Below are positions 22,749 through 34,078 of a DNA stretch of 64,000 nt, piece by piece; the first letter of the stretch is position 1, and each line of letters begins with the position of its first letter. A model generated the notes under the pieces. The model worked only from the letters and a program-made list of their open reading frames with translations. It was not told the origin of the DNA and made no database searches. The position numbers and the translations under genes are program-made. The DNA is from Plantago ovata (taxonomy: Eukaryota; Streptophyta; Magnoliopsida; Lamiales; Plantaginaceae): positions 52,706,725 to 52,770,724 of the forward strand of contig CM051455.1 of assembly GCA_028274465.1 (NCBI GenBank). The letters are read 5' to 3'.

Positions 22749-22848
22749 NNNNNNNNNNNNNNNNNNNNNNNNNNNNNNNNNNNNNNNNNNNNNNNNNNNN
22801 NNNNNNNNNNNNNNNNNNNNNNNNNNNNNNNNNNNNNNNNNNNNNNNN
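22749..22848. other. Assembly gap, 100 N
   Basis: Exactly 100 N, the usual placeholder for a scaffold join of unknown size. It lies inside SWI2-type exon 1 on the left and inside a Copia element on the right. Confidence 0.99.
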
Positions 22849-23759
22849 ACCGCTGCTGAAACTCAAGATTTCTGTCACATTGAAAGTCATCACAATCTGA
22901 ATGAAGATGATGAAGAAGATGATGACAATCAAACAATAGCTCAAGCCATAAGAGCTAGACCCTTAACAGCCATAACTCCGTCTGGCCACTCAAGGCATTT
23001 TTCGTCTGACTCTTCAGCAAGAGATCAAGACAATGCTAAAACAAGAAGAAGAAGGCAAAGACAGGAAGAGAAAAGGCTGGCCAACATTGCTATTGGCTCC
23101 GGCATTGAATATACAAAGACCAACAATGATGAAACCACTCAGAATGTGATCAGAAACATTCATGGTTGTTGGATCTTAAAGCTGGAAGATTTGTTGGTAA
23201 ATGAGTTCTTTCCTACCGCCTGTTTGAATTAGATGTTCAAATGGATTGAACTCAAGGTCCAAAAGAAGCAAAGGGAAGAATCCCTCCCAAGAAACATTGC
23301 TAAGAGATGGTGAATCTTGAGGTTTATGTAAGAAGAGTTGCCATTGGTAAGACATTTAGACAAGAACCAGATATAGTCAAACCTCCTGGCATCGCTTTCT
23401 ATACTGACCCGGTAACAAAGAAACTCAAGAAGAAACTTGGATTGATTCCTTATGAGTACTTCTATCTGACTGCTCAGGATCAAGAAGATGATATTCTCTG
23501 GTTAAGAAAGATTCACCCAAGAAACATTTCAGATACACAACTTCTCCATGCCAGCAATTGGGGTATGCATTTGTGGGTTGTTAACTACATGGAAATGAAT
23601 GCTGAAAAGCATCATCATACTGCCTGCAAAAATGCAAGAATTCTTCAACTACAAGTCCGTAGGCTACTGGAAAACTACGAAAAGGATTGTGTTGAATTCA
23701 CTGCACTTGCTGAGAAGAGTGTAAAAGAGATTTTGAGAAAATCCTCTGAAAGAGCTTAA
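22849..23759 (+). pseudogene. Post-pol ORF remnants of the SIRE-like element
   Basis: Two plus-strand frames: one open from the gap edge to TAG at 23230, with a DEDDEEDDD acid patch and the basic stretch TRRRRQRQEEKR; the other from ATG 23307 to TAA at 23757, with LIPYEYFYLTAQDQEDDILW and a charged helical end (LQVRRLLENYEKD). The two are in different frames, separated by about 75 nt. They lie where SIRE-type elements carry an extra ORF between pol and the 3' LTR. I do not recognise a domain, and the frame change means that the copy is broken or misread. Confidence 0.45.
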
Positions 23760-24007
23760 GTCCCTGCAATGGCTTTTCTTGTAAAAGTTTTTGTTTGCTG
23801 ATTCCTTGTTATCTATGCTTTCTTGTAAACTTCCATTTGATAACTTTCAGCAATGAATTCTTTTGACTCTTATTGGTTTTTGATTATGCAACTTACTTAT
23901 GCTTACTGTTTATTTATTCAAGTATGCTTGCATTAATCATCTGATTTATTCAACATCAGAAACCTCTAAAAGGGTAACAATTAATTTAGCCATGGATTGC
24001 TAACATC

Positions 24008-24020
24008 AAAAAGGGGGAAA
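24008..24020 (+). other. Polypurine tract of the SIRE-like element
   Basis: AAAAAGGGGGAAA, two bases before the LTR start at 24023. This is the plus-strand primer site for reverse transcription. Confidence 0.85.
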
Positions 24021-24022
24021 TT

Positions 24023-25642
24023 TGTTAGGAAACTTGTAATTTTGATGAGCAATTAACCATGCTAAATTAAGAAAAGTCCAGTAACTAGTACTCTTAAGGT
24101 CCATAGGAATTTAGAATTTTAAGGACATTGTAAAAGAGGAACGTTTGCTGCTGACTTAGTTAGGTGTTAGATAAGTTTTTACATTTGCGTATGATGTATT
24201 TTATTTTCTGAAAAGAAAATATCTATTGATGCTTAGCTGTGATTTTCTGAAAAGAAAATGACCTATTGAAGTATTTGCTGAAGATGTATTTTGTTTATTA
24301 TAAACAAATTATTGAAGCAAATAAGAAACCGGTCAGAATCTTGAAGACTTTGAAGATCTGAAGACTTGAAGACTTGAAGACTTGAAGATTGCTGAAGACT
24401 GGTAAGGCACGTGTTGTTCAGAAAGTGAAATTTTCAGCAACAGCATTGCATAAGTGAAAATCTGAAAGACAGAGTAGGTTGTGCTTGCTGAAACTGAGAA
24501 TAAACACTTGCTGATGAACATATGTGACCTCTTGCTGAATGTACGTGAATTTGCGCTCCATTGTTACTGTTTGAATTCTATTCAAAGGTGCATTTAATGC
24601 AAAGCTTACACACAAAGGACATGAAGACTAGAAGACAAACAAAGGTTGCTGCTGAAAGTACAAAAGCAAGATAGTGACATGTTAAGGAACAAAAGCCTTA
24701 GGATTTGAAATTCAAACGGCTCCTTACTTGCACTATAAATAGAGGTCATCCGGCAAAGAGTTGAAGTGTGTCAACAACGTGATCAAACTCTCACTTGTGC
24801 TTAAAACTCACAAACCTTCAAACTCTCTTACTGCCATTGATCCGTTCCAAGACTTAAAGCTTGAAAAAGCTACTTGTGAAGAAGTAGAACAAACTCGGCT
24901 AAGAAATTAGTTAAGTGTTCTTTCTTTCGAACAAGAACAAATCTTGACACCAGAAACAATCAAACTTGTTTACTGCAAAGTATTCCAAGTTGTGTTTCTT
25001 AGATTACTTGTTGTAACTGAATAAGTTATAATTAAGTTATCTCAACCCAAAACTCTCTAACTGAAAATACACCCTTTCAGGCGTGATATTCAGGGGAACT
25101 TAATCAAGCATAGTTTTGCTGATTATAAGTACCAAGTTTGGTGGAGAACAAAGTTGAGTTCTCTAGTTTAGGTTGGAGACGAAGCAAGTGTGCTTTGGTT
25201 TCTGTTGAATCGCTTTAGATAGGAGATTGTAAGGAACCTCAATCATATCTTAGTGGATTCAGTCCTAGAAAGGACAAAGTGGATTAGTTGGGAGATTACG
25301 CCACTCTCAGATACCACTCTAAAAGCGTTTGTGTGATTTACTTACTGCATTTAGCTTTCAGCAAATTTATATCTGCTTGTACACAGTCACTCACATCACT
25401 TGCTGAAACACCTTACTTGCTGAAAAAGCACTTATTGTTTCAAAGACTTCCGCTCTCTGATTTTAAGTATCAGCAAACCGAGTTACTGGAAAGTAACTTA
25501 CGATTGCTGAGAAAGTTAAGTATCAGCAACCTCATTACTGAAAAGTAATAAGTACTTGCTGAGAAAGTTTTAAACGACGAAAGTTTGAAAAGACTATTCA
25601 CCCCCCCCTCTAGTCTTTTCTTGTTGTTTAAAGGGACCAACA
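24023..25642 (+). repeat. 3' LTR, 1620 bp, with internal TATA box
   Basis: TG...CA ends with short inverted repeats TGTT/AACA. CTATAAATAGAGG at 24733-24745 is a strong TATA box, presumably the U3 promoter. The LTR is rich in the word TTGCTGA and has a run of GAAGACTT repeats near 24340-24400. The CCCCCCCC run near 25600 is shared with the solo LTR at 4704-5426 (there a shorter purine run on the other strand). Confidence 0.8.
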
Positions 25643-27619
25643 GTAACATATGTCAGGTCTTGTGAATGTTAGGTAAATTAATTTACCTACTATTTTCCTG
25701 TACATAGTTGAATTTTTGATAGGTTTCCCTGTATCTTGACTGAGATTATGATTTTGTTCTATGGGAATGATGAGCGGTTTGCATCCTAACAAGCCACATT
25801 CTTCAATGATTTCAAGGGTGTATTTTCTTTGGCACAAAAATATTCCCTTGGATGATCTTGCTACTTCAACACCCAAAAATATCTTGGTTGTCCTAAATCT
25901 CTTATTTTGAAGTGTTGTTTTAATTGAAATTTGATTCTTTCTACTTCTTGAATATTACTTCCTCCTAGTAGAATATCATCTACATATACCAACAGTGCCA
26001 AGACTCCTTTTGTATCTTGTTTTATGAAGAGTGAATAATCATGTTTAGACTGTTTAAAGCCTATTTGGATTAAAAAATGAATGAGTTTTGAGTTCCATTG
26101 TCGGGAAGCTTGCTTGAGACCATAAATTGATTTCTGTAACTTGCACACCTTGTTGTCCAATGATTCCCCCTTAATGGTGAAACCTGGAGGAATTTTCATA
26201 TAGATGTCTTCTTCTAGGTCACCATTAAGAAATGCATTGTGAACGTCCAGTTGAGCAAGTTTCCAGTTGAGTTGTGAAGCAATGGCCAAAAGAGTCTGTC
26301 GGTTGTTAGTTTTGCAACTGGACTGAATGTTTCATTATAATCTATGCCAAATTGTTGAGTAAAGCCTTGAGCCACTAATCGTGCTTTGTATTTGTCTATT
26401 GTCCCATCGGGCTTGAGTTTTGTTTTAAAAACAAATCTGCAACCAATGGCTTTATGACCAGGAGGAAGTGATGTAATGATCCATGTTTTGTTGTCTTCCA
26501 TGGCCTGTATTTCTTCCTTGATAGCTGCCAACCAGTGAGGTGATTTAATAGCTTCTGAGAAGGAATTTGGTTCATGATGTTTTGAAATTTGTAGAGAAAA
26601 AGCTTTATGAGTTGGAGAGAGTTGATCATAAGAAATGAAATCAGATAGAGGATAGATAGTGCTACAAGTAGCCATTGTATTCTTGCTCTTCTTCTTGACT
26701 GGTTCACAGTGAAAATCATTGTACTTACCTGGAAATTTATTAGCTCTATCTGATTTTCTAAGAACTGATTGATCATGTTGTTGTTCCATGTGTGATGAAA
26801 TAATAGGTTCTGTAGAAATATGATTATTTGAATCAGAAATAGGACTATTAGATTCAAAAATAGGACTATTTGGTTCAGAAACAGGACTATTAGATTCAGG
26901 TGGTTGTAGTGATTCAGGTTGAGTTTCTGAGATAGATCCATTGTCCTCCATAGGAGGGGATAGCGAAATGGGTGAAATCTCCTCTGTAGGAGATGAATGT
27001 TGAGAAGCGGAGACATTATCATGATTTGTATTGTGATCATGAGTTTGTTCAGAAATGTGATGTTCATTATTTCAAAGAAATCATCATTATTCTGTGAACG
27101 GAGATCGTGAGTATTGGAAATCTTTAGATTAGGAGAAGATGGGTTGAATTCATTAGAGTAACTGGGTGAAGGTGATGGGTCAATATTTAATGGAGGATTA
27201 TAAACCTGATATGGGAATATATTTTCATGAAAAATGACATTTCTGGAAATGAAAGTAGTATGATTTTCAATGTCATATAGCTTATATCCTTTGATATGAG
27301 CTGGGTAGCCAATGAATATACATTTCCTTGATCGTGTGCCAAATTTGTGCCTTAGTTCTGGTATAGTAGTGCCATAAGCTAAGCAACCAAATACTTTAAT
27401 GTGTTCAAGAGGAGGAATTTTATTCATTAATGCTTCATAGGGAGATTTATTATGCAATATGATAGATGGAATCCTATTGATTAGATGAGTTGCTGTCAGG
27501 ACTGCATCTCCCCAGAATTTAAGTGGAAGATTAGCTTGAAACAGTAAGGCTCTAGCTGTGTTGAGGAGAGTTTGATGTTTCTTTCGACAACACCATTTTG
27601 TTCTGGTGTGTAAACACAA
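25643..27619 (-). pseudogene. Copia integrase C-terminus and reverse transcriptase, frameshifted
   Basis: From right to left: FWGDAVLTATHLINRIPS and FGCLAYGT of the integrase end (27540-27360), a Ser/Asn-rich linker, then reverse transcriptase with HWLAAIKEEIQAMEDNKTW and KARLVAQGFTQ (26540-26340), LDVHNAFLNGDLEEDIYM (26250-26200), the catalytic YVDD in LLVYVDDILLGG (near 25980), and [10 protein letters not shown] at the truncation. Frame changes lie near 27060 and 26290, and there is another around 25870. The YVDD motif is intact but no continuous protein can be made as sequenced. Confidence 0.85.
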
Positions 27620-28122
27620 GTGAGTTGATGAATGATACCTGTTTTGGCATAAAAGTCGGATAAGATGAATTCAGTGCCATTATCAGTTCTGATGATTTTA
27701 ATTGTCTTTTGGAATTGAGTGGAAATCATTTTGACAAAATTAGGAAGAATTTCTTGTACTTCTGATTTGTATTTAAGTAAGACAACCCAAGTCATCCTAG
27801 AACTATCATCAACTATTGTTAAAAAGAATCTATGTCCATGTAAAGATTTTTGTGAGAATGGACCCCAAACATCACAGTGGAGTAATTCAAAAATATTAGT
27901 AGAAATAGAATTTTCATTAATAGAAAAAGAACTCTTCTTATGTCTGGATTTCATACAAATATCACAATGACTAAAATCAGTTGCTTGTACAATAGAAGAT
28001 GAATGCTCAATTAACTTGAGTCTTTCATTAGGTAAATGACCTAGCCTATAATGCCATAGATCTTTATTAATTTGAGCACACTGATTGATGTGATGAGTTG
28101 CGGCTGGAAATTTGAAATCCAC
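27496..28122 (-). pseudogene. Copia integrase core, frameshifted
   Basis: Contains the pre-integrase motif DLWHYRLGHLPNERL, the HHCC cysteines in HCDIC, the catalytic core with LLHCDVWGPF and IIRTDNGTEF, and YTPEQNGVVER (third acid). After GVVER the frame is lost where one A seems missing from an AAA run (near 27585); the neighbouring frame continues with KHQTLLNTARALLFQ. Another break near 28140 separates it from the protease frame. Confidence 0.85.
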
Positions 28123-29651
28123 ATAGTAAGTCCTTGTTTACTCTTGCATTTTCCAATCTGGATCATAGATGAGTGAGTCTGCATGATACAATGATTTTTG
28201 TTAAATAATAATTGAATGTCACAATGTTCTGTTAATTTGCTAACAGAAATGAGATTGATTTTAAAACTAGGTACACATAGTACATTCGTTAGAGTAATGA
28301 ATTCATTGATGTATATATCACCTATGTGTGTGACAGTGATATTATCACTATTTGGTAGCTGAACTGAAGAATTTATAGTTTTAACATTGTGAGTATATAT
28401 TGATGGTGAAAAAGTGATGTGATCTGATGCTCCAGAGTCAAGAATCCAAATATTTAAACTAACTGAATTGATAAATATACCTGCAAATTGCTCATCAGTC
28501 ATGTTGGAAGCAGAGTTGGTTGAAGCAGATCCAACAGCATTGATCTTAGGGGCCTTGAGGATCCTCATGATTTGCTTGAGCTGTGCTGGAGTAAGCTCTT
28601 CATCAGGTTCAACGTTGACTTGTGCTGCAGCTGGTTGGTACCTTCCACGTGGAGGCTGTGAGCCATTCTTAGTGAACTTGAAATCAGCCGGAAAACCAAT
28701 CTTTCTGTAGCAACTGGATTCTAGATGGCCTGGTTTGTGACAGTGGGTGCATATCATGCACTTCTCAGTTGAATGGCCTGATTTGTTGCATTTAGTACAA
28801 TACAAATTGAACTTATCTCCCTTCCTCTTATAACCGACAGACATAGCAGAAATTTCATGAGTCTGTTGCATATTAACTCGAGCACTCAACTGTCTTTCTT
28901 CTTGAAGGACTAAGCCATACACCTTATCCAGAGTAGGTGTTTTGTCCATGGCCAGAACTTGACTTCTCACATGTGAATAGGCACTGGTGAGTCCCATAAG
29001 GAAATGGATAACTGAATCAATTTGATGTGCCTTGTATAGATCATGCAGTGGTCTGCAAGCGCACTTTCCACAAGAGCAACCTTCAGCTGGCCTATAATTT
29101 CTAAGCTCAGCTAGTAGGGCAGTAAGCTTGGTGTAGTACTCTCTGACAGTGCTTGATCCCTGCATTAGCCTGCAAATCTCATGTCTTATCTCAAAAATTC
29201 TCATGATTCCTGGATCTGAGTAATGTGCAATGATCTTTTCCCAAACACTTTTGGCAGTAGTTTCATATCTGATAGTACTAGCAATTTCTTTGCTAACTGA
29301 TCCTAAGATCCATGTGAAAATGAGATTGTTGCATCGGACCCAAGGAAGATACAATGGATCAGCTGCATCAGGTTGAGTAAGTGAGCCATCAACAAAACCC
29401 ATTTTATTCTTTCCAGCCAACTGAATAGTGATCATGCGTTTCCAGTCATGAAAATTGTTACCATCAAGGATAACATCAAGCTGGACAGAACTAGCATTAT
29501 CACTGGGATGAAGATAGTAAGGGTGATATGGATCTGTGATAGCAAGAGTAGTGACTACAATGTCATCAACTGATGGATTTTTATCCAGCTTCTTGTTAGT
29601 TTCAAGAGCTTGCTCAGTCTCATCAACAACTTTTTGATTTGTATCAGACAT
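28041..29651 (-). CDS. Copia gag and protease polyprotein
   Basis: The ATG at 29651 (MSDTNQKVVDE) is chosen over upstream codons because it follows the primer site at a normal distance. The capsid-type domain includes LDGNNFHDWKRMI and FVDGSLTQP. Two knuckle-like motifs are seen, CTKCNKSGHSTEKC (CCHC) and CTHCHKPGHLESSC. The aspartic protease begins ILDSGASDHIT (catalytic D). The frame runs on past a break near 28140, where it should pass into integrase. Gag coats the RNA and the protease matures the polyprotein inside cytoplasmic particles. This is the best-preserved part of the element. Confidence 0.9.
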   Translation of the reverse strand: MSDTNQKVVDETEQALETNKKLDKNPSVDDIVVTTLAITDPYHPYYLHPSDNASSVQLDVILDGNNFHDWKRMITIQLAGKNKMGFVDGSLTQPDAADPLYLPWVRCNNLIFTWILGSVSKEIASTIRYETTAKSVWEKIIAHYSDPGIMRIFEIRHEICRLMQGSSTVREYYTKLTALLAELRNYRPAEGCSCGKCACRPLHDLYKAHQIDSVIHFLMGLTSAYSHVRSQVLAMDKTPTLDKVYGLVLQEERQLSARVNMQQTHEISAMSVGYKRKGDKFNLYCTKCNKSGHSTEKCMICTHCHKPGHLESSCYRKIGFPADFKFTKNGSQPPRGRYQPAAAQVNVEPDEELTPAQLKQIMRILKAPKINAVGSASTNSASNMTDEQFAGIFINSVSLNIWILDSGASDHITFSPSIYTHNVKTINSSVQLPNSDNITVTHIGDIYINEFITLTNVLCVPSFKINLISVSKLTEHCDIQLLFNKNHCIMQTHSSMIQIGKCKSKQGLTMWISNFQPQLITSISVLKLIKIYGIIG

Positions 29652-29867
29652 GATTTTGAGATGATTTGATATGAGAAAAAAAAAAAGAAAAAATTTGATG
29701 TTTGATTTACTCAACTGATAGCAACAGTATGAGGAACTGATCTTAGTGTGAATAGATGAAATAAATAATAAAAATTGATAACTAGCAAATGATCAAATAG
29801 TGTGATGAATGCAAAGAGTATTATGAGCAATAGATGGATTACTACCAAAAACTCAGATCATTAATCG

Positions 29868-29884
29868 ACCTGGCTCTGATACCA
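29868..29884 (-). other. Primer binding site (initiator tRNA-Met)
   Basis: Minus strand TGGTATCAGAGCCAGGT, complementary to the 3' end of initiator tRNA-Met, the standard Copia primer. It sits immediately left of the 5' LTR. Confidence 0.9.
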
Positions 29885-30300
29885 TCTCAGAGTACGAAAA
29901 GAAATCAATATGTGGAAGCTTTGCTTTATATTCACACTTTGAGTTTATAGCTAGAACAATGAAAGAAAGTTATGTCCAAAATACTGAGCTAAGGACTGCC
30001 TATTTATACAATCTAGAGTTAACCTAATTGTGCTAATAATAGAAAACTCCAGAGAATCTGCACTGATTTTGTGTATCCCATGATTGACTGAGAGACTGCA
30101 ATCTCATTCCATTCCTGGACCTTTCCTTGATTTCATACAGATTCCCAATCTCCTTATGTTCGGGTGTTTCTTCTGTTCCCATGGCACTGGTGCAATGCAC
30201 CAGACGAATTCCCTCCATATTATTCTTCTGCACTTGTATCTTCTTCCAATCTTGATTTCATATGTTGAGACCCACCAAACAAGTGGAGAATCTGGAGCGG
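29885..30300 (-). repeat. 5' LTR of the Copia element (right limit approximate)
   Basis: Minus strand TGTATAAATAGGCAG at about 30015-30000 is a TATA box. The LTR ends next to the primer site at TACTCTGAGA. Without the other LTR I cannot fix the outer limit, which may lie near 30260-30300. Confidence 0.5.
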
Positions 30301-31159
30301 ACTTTGGGCACTTTTACTCCACCCCGTGCCTTGGGCAATAAAAACGACCAAAAAATCTTTTGAAAATTAAGTAGTAACGAAGTATCCTAACCAGGTAGCA
30401 GTACCGACAACAATCAAGTCGACTAGGGTACGGGTAATGCTAAACCTCACCAGTCTTCAAGGTAGAAGTCGGGCAACTGACATCATTATTGTTATTGTGG
30501 AGCCTTTGCGAACATTGTGATTCTTAACGCGCGAAAGCTCTCCAGCTAGGACCAAATAACAACTTTTTGCATAAGGTGGTTATTTTCAGCTTAACCTTGA
30601 ACTTTTGACCATCAAACAACAAAAACATTTCTAGTTCTAGAAAGTAAAAACCTAGACGGGCCAAGCGCGCACCATCAATCCTAGTCATAAACAAAAATTC
30701 ACAATTTGAATGTTTTCATTATATGCAATTTATTATTTCAATTTATAACATCAAAAGCTGGTTGGTACTTTGATTTCCATAAGTTTGGTGTGCATCATTG
30801 AATATTTGAATTAATAATTATTTTTTTCTTCTTTAAATAAATAGAGTTCCACCAATCCGTATCAAGGCCGAATGTGGACTCGGGTTGGGCCTTGCTTGAC
30901 TCGACTCTAGCCAGGTATATGACCAAATTTCAGCCCGGCCACTATGAGCCCAATTATAGGCCCAATCAAATAATATATTTAATATTATATTTTAAAATTT
31001 ATATTTTTAAATTTTCATTTAAGTTATTTTTATTATTCACTGTTTGTTGTTTGTTTGCATTGTGTGCTTGTGTTTGTTGTACTTGTTTACTGTATGCTTC
31101 GTGTCTGAGGTAAAATGCAATGCAGAGAATGTTCCTCATAATTTTACTAATGAACATTC
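30301..31159. other. Intergenic
   Basis: Mixed repeat-like sequence with a CCACCCCGTGCCTTGG word near 30320 and GGGTTGGGCC/CAGCCCGGCC words near 30880-30960 that recall subterminal repeats of DNA transposons. No gene seen. Confidence 0.3.
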
Positions 31160-31950
31160 AACATTCTATTCTTATCTGTAAAAATACTGTTATGTTATAT
31201 ATATGAAAACTATCACAATAATACAAGAATCAAGAAAGAAAAGGTGTGGATATTGTGAATTACAGTTGAACCAAGGATCACATTCCCAAGGAGGAAGTTA
31301 ATTAAATATCCCAAATCATGGAAGCATCAATCTGTGTGAGGCTTGCAAGCCATGAAATCGCCAGGTGAAGAAGGCTCTCACATCATGGATAGTATTTACT
31401 TGAAAGAAATTCTGGAAAAGAACCGTTCAATCCAACAGCATCTCTGAACATAATTACTTACTCGCTCAAAAGCTACAGGCAACAACTTTTTTAACCGTGA
31501 AGGAGAACATAGAGTCTAGACTTGAGATGATGACAATACTGTTTCATCACCGTTCTCTACTTTTCCTTTCGCGTTCATAATTGGATATGAACCTCCTTTT
31601 CTTCACTTATAGGTGCCTGTGATTGTTTATGCATTATCATACAGACAGACATCAGCTATATAAATGAAATTTTCAATTCTAGCTAGTAAGTGGCGTGGCA
31701 TGACTGGCACCGACTGTGACGTACAGAACGAGGAGATAGTCTGCTGGTATTTATAGGGTGTCTATGGATGATTTGTTGAGTCCTGTTGACTAGACTGGAG
31801 ATGATAGATGAAGAAAATATTGCACCCAAGAGTCCAGTGGCTTTTGAATATTGAGGCCAAACTTAGTCTGTTTGAAAGCAATTTACATCATTCTTTATAG
31901 GAAAGATTTTCTGATTGAACTAATGACAAACAAGGTCAAAAGTCCAAACA
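31160..31950 (-). pseudogene. Deleted tandem copy of the membrane-protein gene
   Basis: 31260-31450 is a diverged copy of 32690-32880, sharing CCAAGGATCACAT, GGAAGTTAA and AAATTCTGGAA. Its minus strand still reads VLFQNFF and DVRAFFTW next to stops. 31750-31940 resembles the region upstream of the longer copy (about 33750-33930), sharing GAGTCCTGTTGA, GATGAAGAAAAT and GGTCAAAAGTCC-like words. The middle of the gene is missing. This is a tandem duplicate that lost its centre and its reading frame. Confidence 0.6.
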
Positions 31951-32489
31951 AATATACAGTACATGACTTTGCAGCTGAACCAGAAACAGCTAAATCATTG
32001 ACAGTCATACTATCATATTCCAGAGCAGCAAAAGAAGAGATAACTCAGCACAACTATATGCTGATCAATAGGAATTTAAAATCGGTACATGAGTAACATA
32101 ACAACACGTGTCCATCTAAATAGCGGCCAAAATCAGCTCCAAGAACAGATTAATCCAACATTAAATGACAGTAAGTTTACTTAACATCTTTCCAAGTTCT
32201 AAGTCTGATGATGTCTAAACTACAAAATCTGATCCAACAGAAGTCCTTGCCTGTCACTAACATGCAAAGATCTCCTCTCCAGCATACGCAAAGAATAATT
32301 AATTTACAAACAGTTCCAGAAGACAAAGCAGACACAAAGATGAATGACTATCAGAATCTTCTGATATTCAGGAGTCAGGTGTTCAGATACATTGCACTAT
32401 AAACATATCATGGAAAGGAGAAGATATAGATATTGTGATCATAAATGCACGCCAATTGTTTGATATATATTGCAAAACATCTCATTCTT

Positions 32490-33697
32490 TTAGATTCTGT
32501 AAAATATGTTATGAAGACTATCAACAATAATACAACAATAGAAGATCAAGAAAAGAAAAAGTGGATATCGCAAATTACTTTCCATGCTTTTCGAGCTCGT
32601 CAATGTCCTAAGGTTGATGCGAACTACATAGAGGAGAAGACAAACGCAACAAGTGAACCATGTAGTAATCCGTAGTCCTGATTGATTCACAGTTGAGCCA
32701 AGGATCACATTTCCAAGTAGGAAGTTAAATATCCCAAAATCGTGTGAAGCATCAATCAAAGTGAGGTTCGCAAGCCATGACGTCGCCAGGTAAAGAAACG
32801 CCTTCACCTCATGGAAAGTAGTTAATCGGAAGAAATTCTGGAACAGAACCGTTCCCACCAACCCAGCAGCATATTTAATCAGCTTCTCTATCTTCCTCTC
32901 CTTCAGTATCCTGACATAATTATTTATTTGTGCTGCAGCTAAAGGCAGCAATTTCAAGATTCTTGTGTCCAAAAAACGTTGCACAACATAAGAAGGGGAA
33001 GTTAAAAGTGCGAAATCATAACTTGCTCCACAAAAAGCAGTGAGGATTCCAACGACCATTGTTAGATCCGAAGATAAGTTTATTCTGATCCCAAATGGAA
33101 GCACAGTGATTTGCAAGAACGAGAGAAGACATAAATTCACTAACCATCCATGTTCTCCTCGTGCATTAGAACCTCCCACCATAATCCAGCCAAATTGAAC
33201 GGTGTAAAAGACTATGTGACTCACATGTCTTCCATACGATAGCTTGAGAAGACGTGCTAAGGAAGGAAAAACGGGGCAAAGAAACGGTTTTTCCGGTTGA
33301 CAGAAACCTTGAACAGACGATCGTATATGTCCACCTGTGACAAAGCATGGCTGGTAACCATCACCAGAGAAAACTTAAGTAAAGACATAACCGTTGGGGC
33401 AACAGAGTCCGAAAGACCTGTCTTTTCCAACATCTCCAACCCGATCACTAAATGAGAGAAGGAGATAGAAACCATAATGAATAAGACCGTATCTGTTAGC
33501 CATTGATGAATGTAGTGTCTACTGAACTCAACCATCAAGATAGAGAACAGTTTTGGGCCAGGTGATGAGGGGTATGTTCGTGTTAGCAGTTTCTTCATCA
33601 GTTCTTTTATCGAAGGGAAGAATAGCAAGCGAGGAAGATTCGGTTGGGACCTGAATCTCCATGGATAAGTGCCTAACTGCTTATTGTTTGCTGGTTA
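32490..33697 (-). CDS. Multi-pass membrane protein of unknown function
   Basis: Minus-strand coding blocks: about 33697-33314 (from LGTYPWRFRSQPNLPR through SIKELMKKLL and MVTSHALSQVDIYDRLFK) and 33248-32690 (LSYGRHVSHIVFYTVQFGW through LANLTLIDASHDFG to LGSTVNQ). The two differ by one frame and fit a 65-nt GT-AG intron after LFK, or a 1-nt error. Hydrophobic stretches near LTDTVLFIMVSISF, WLVNLCLLSFLQITVLPF, LTMVVGILTAFCG and VKAFLYLATSWLANL suggest four or more membrane helices. There is no ATG in frame before the first block, so a 5' exon is missing or the copy is broken; the true end may be earlier than 32490. I do not recognise the family. A deleted tandem copy lies to the left. Confidence 0.45.
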
Positions 33698-34078
33698 TGA
33701 ATTATCATTCAGCAGGCACATCAGGTTTTATAAAATGAACAAGTGGATTCTACGTTGGCATTCGATGATTCGTTGAGACTCGAGTCCTGTTGATAGACTG
33801 ATTAATGACAATGACTGATGAAGAAAATGTTCAAATTATATATCATTGTTTACAGGAAACTCCTGGATTAATTTTCTGATTCAAATCTTCAATTTGGACC
33901 AAAGATTTCTGGAAGCCAAGTCAAAAGTCCAACAGATTTGGTATAAGATACTTTATATTAATAATTAACCCAGCAAAAAATGTACAGTAACAAATTCAAA
34001 AGCAATCAATATGAAAATAAACATCTTATATTATTTTTTTTTTTTCTATCAGGCATTTATCAAACACCTTTACTGCAT

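Larger units (their letters stand above)
22849..25642 (+). mobile_element. 3' part of a SIRE-like Copia retrotransposon
   Basis: Internal 3' sequence (22849-24022) with broken frames leads to a polypurine tract AAAAAGGGGGAAA and a 1620-bp LTR starting TGTTAGGAAAC and ending GGGACCAACA. The AAAAAGGGGGAAAT tract next to such an LTR is a mark of SIRE/Maximus Copia elements. The contig begins inside the element, so the 5' LTR, gag and pol are missing. The LTR end abuts reverse transcriptase codons of the minus-strand Copia element to the right, so this element inserted into that one. Confidence 0.75.
25643..30300 (-). mobile_element. Copia retrotransposon, truncated by the SIRE-like insertion
   Basis: Minus-strand order, right to left: LTR with TATA, tRNA-Met primer site, gag with zinc knuckles, protease, integrase, reverse transcriptase; then the sequence is cut at RPDICY by the SIRE-like LTR. 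RNase H and the 3' LTR are missing from this contig. At least four frame changes break pol, several being 1-nt length changes. The right limit is approximate because the second LTR is not available for comparison. Confidence 0.88.
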
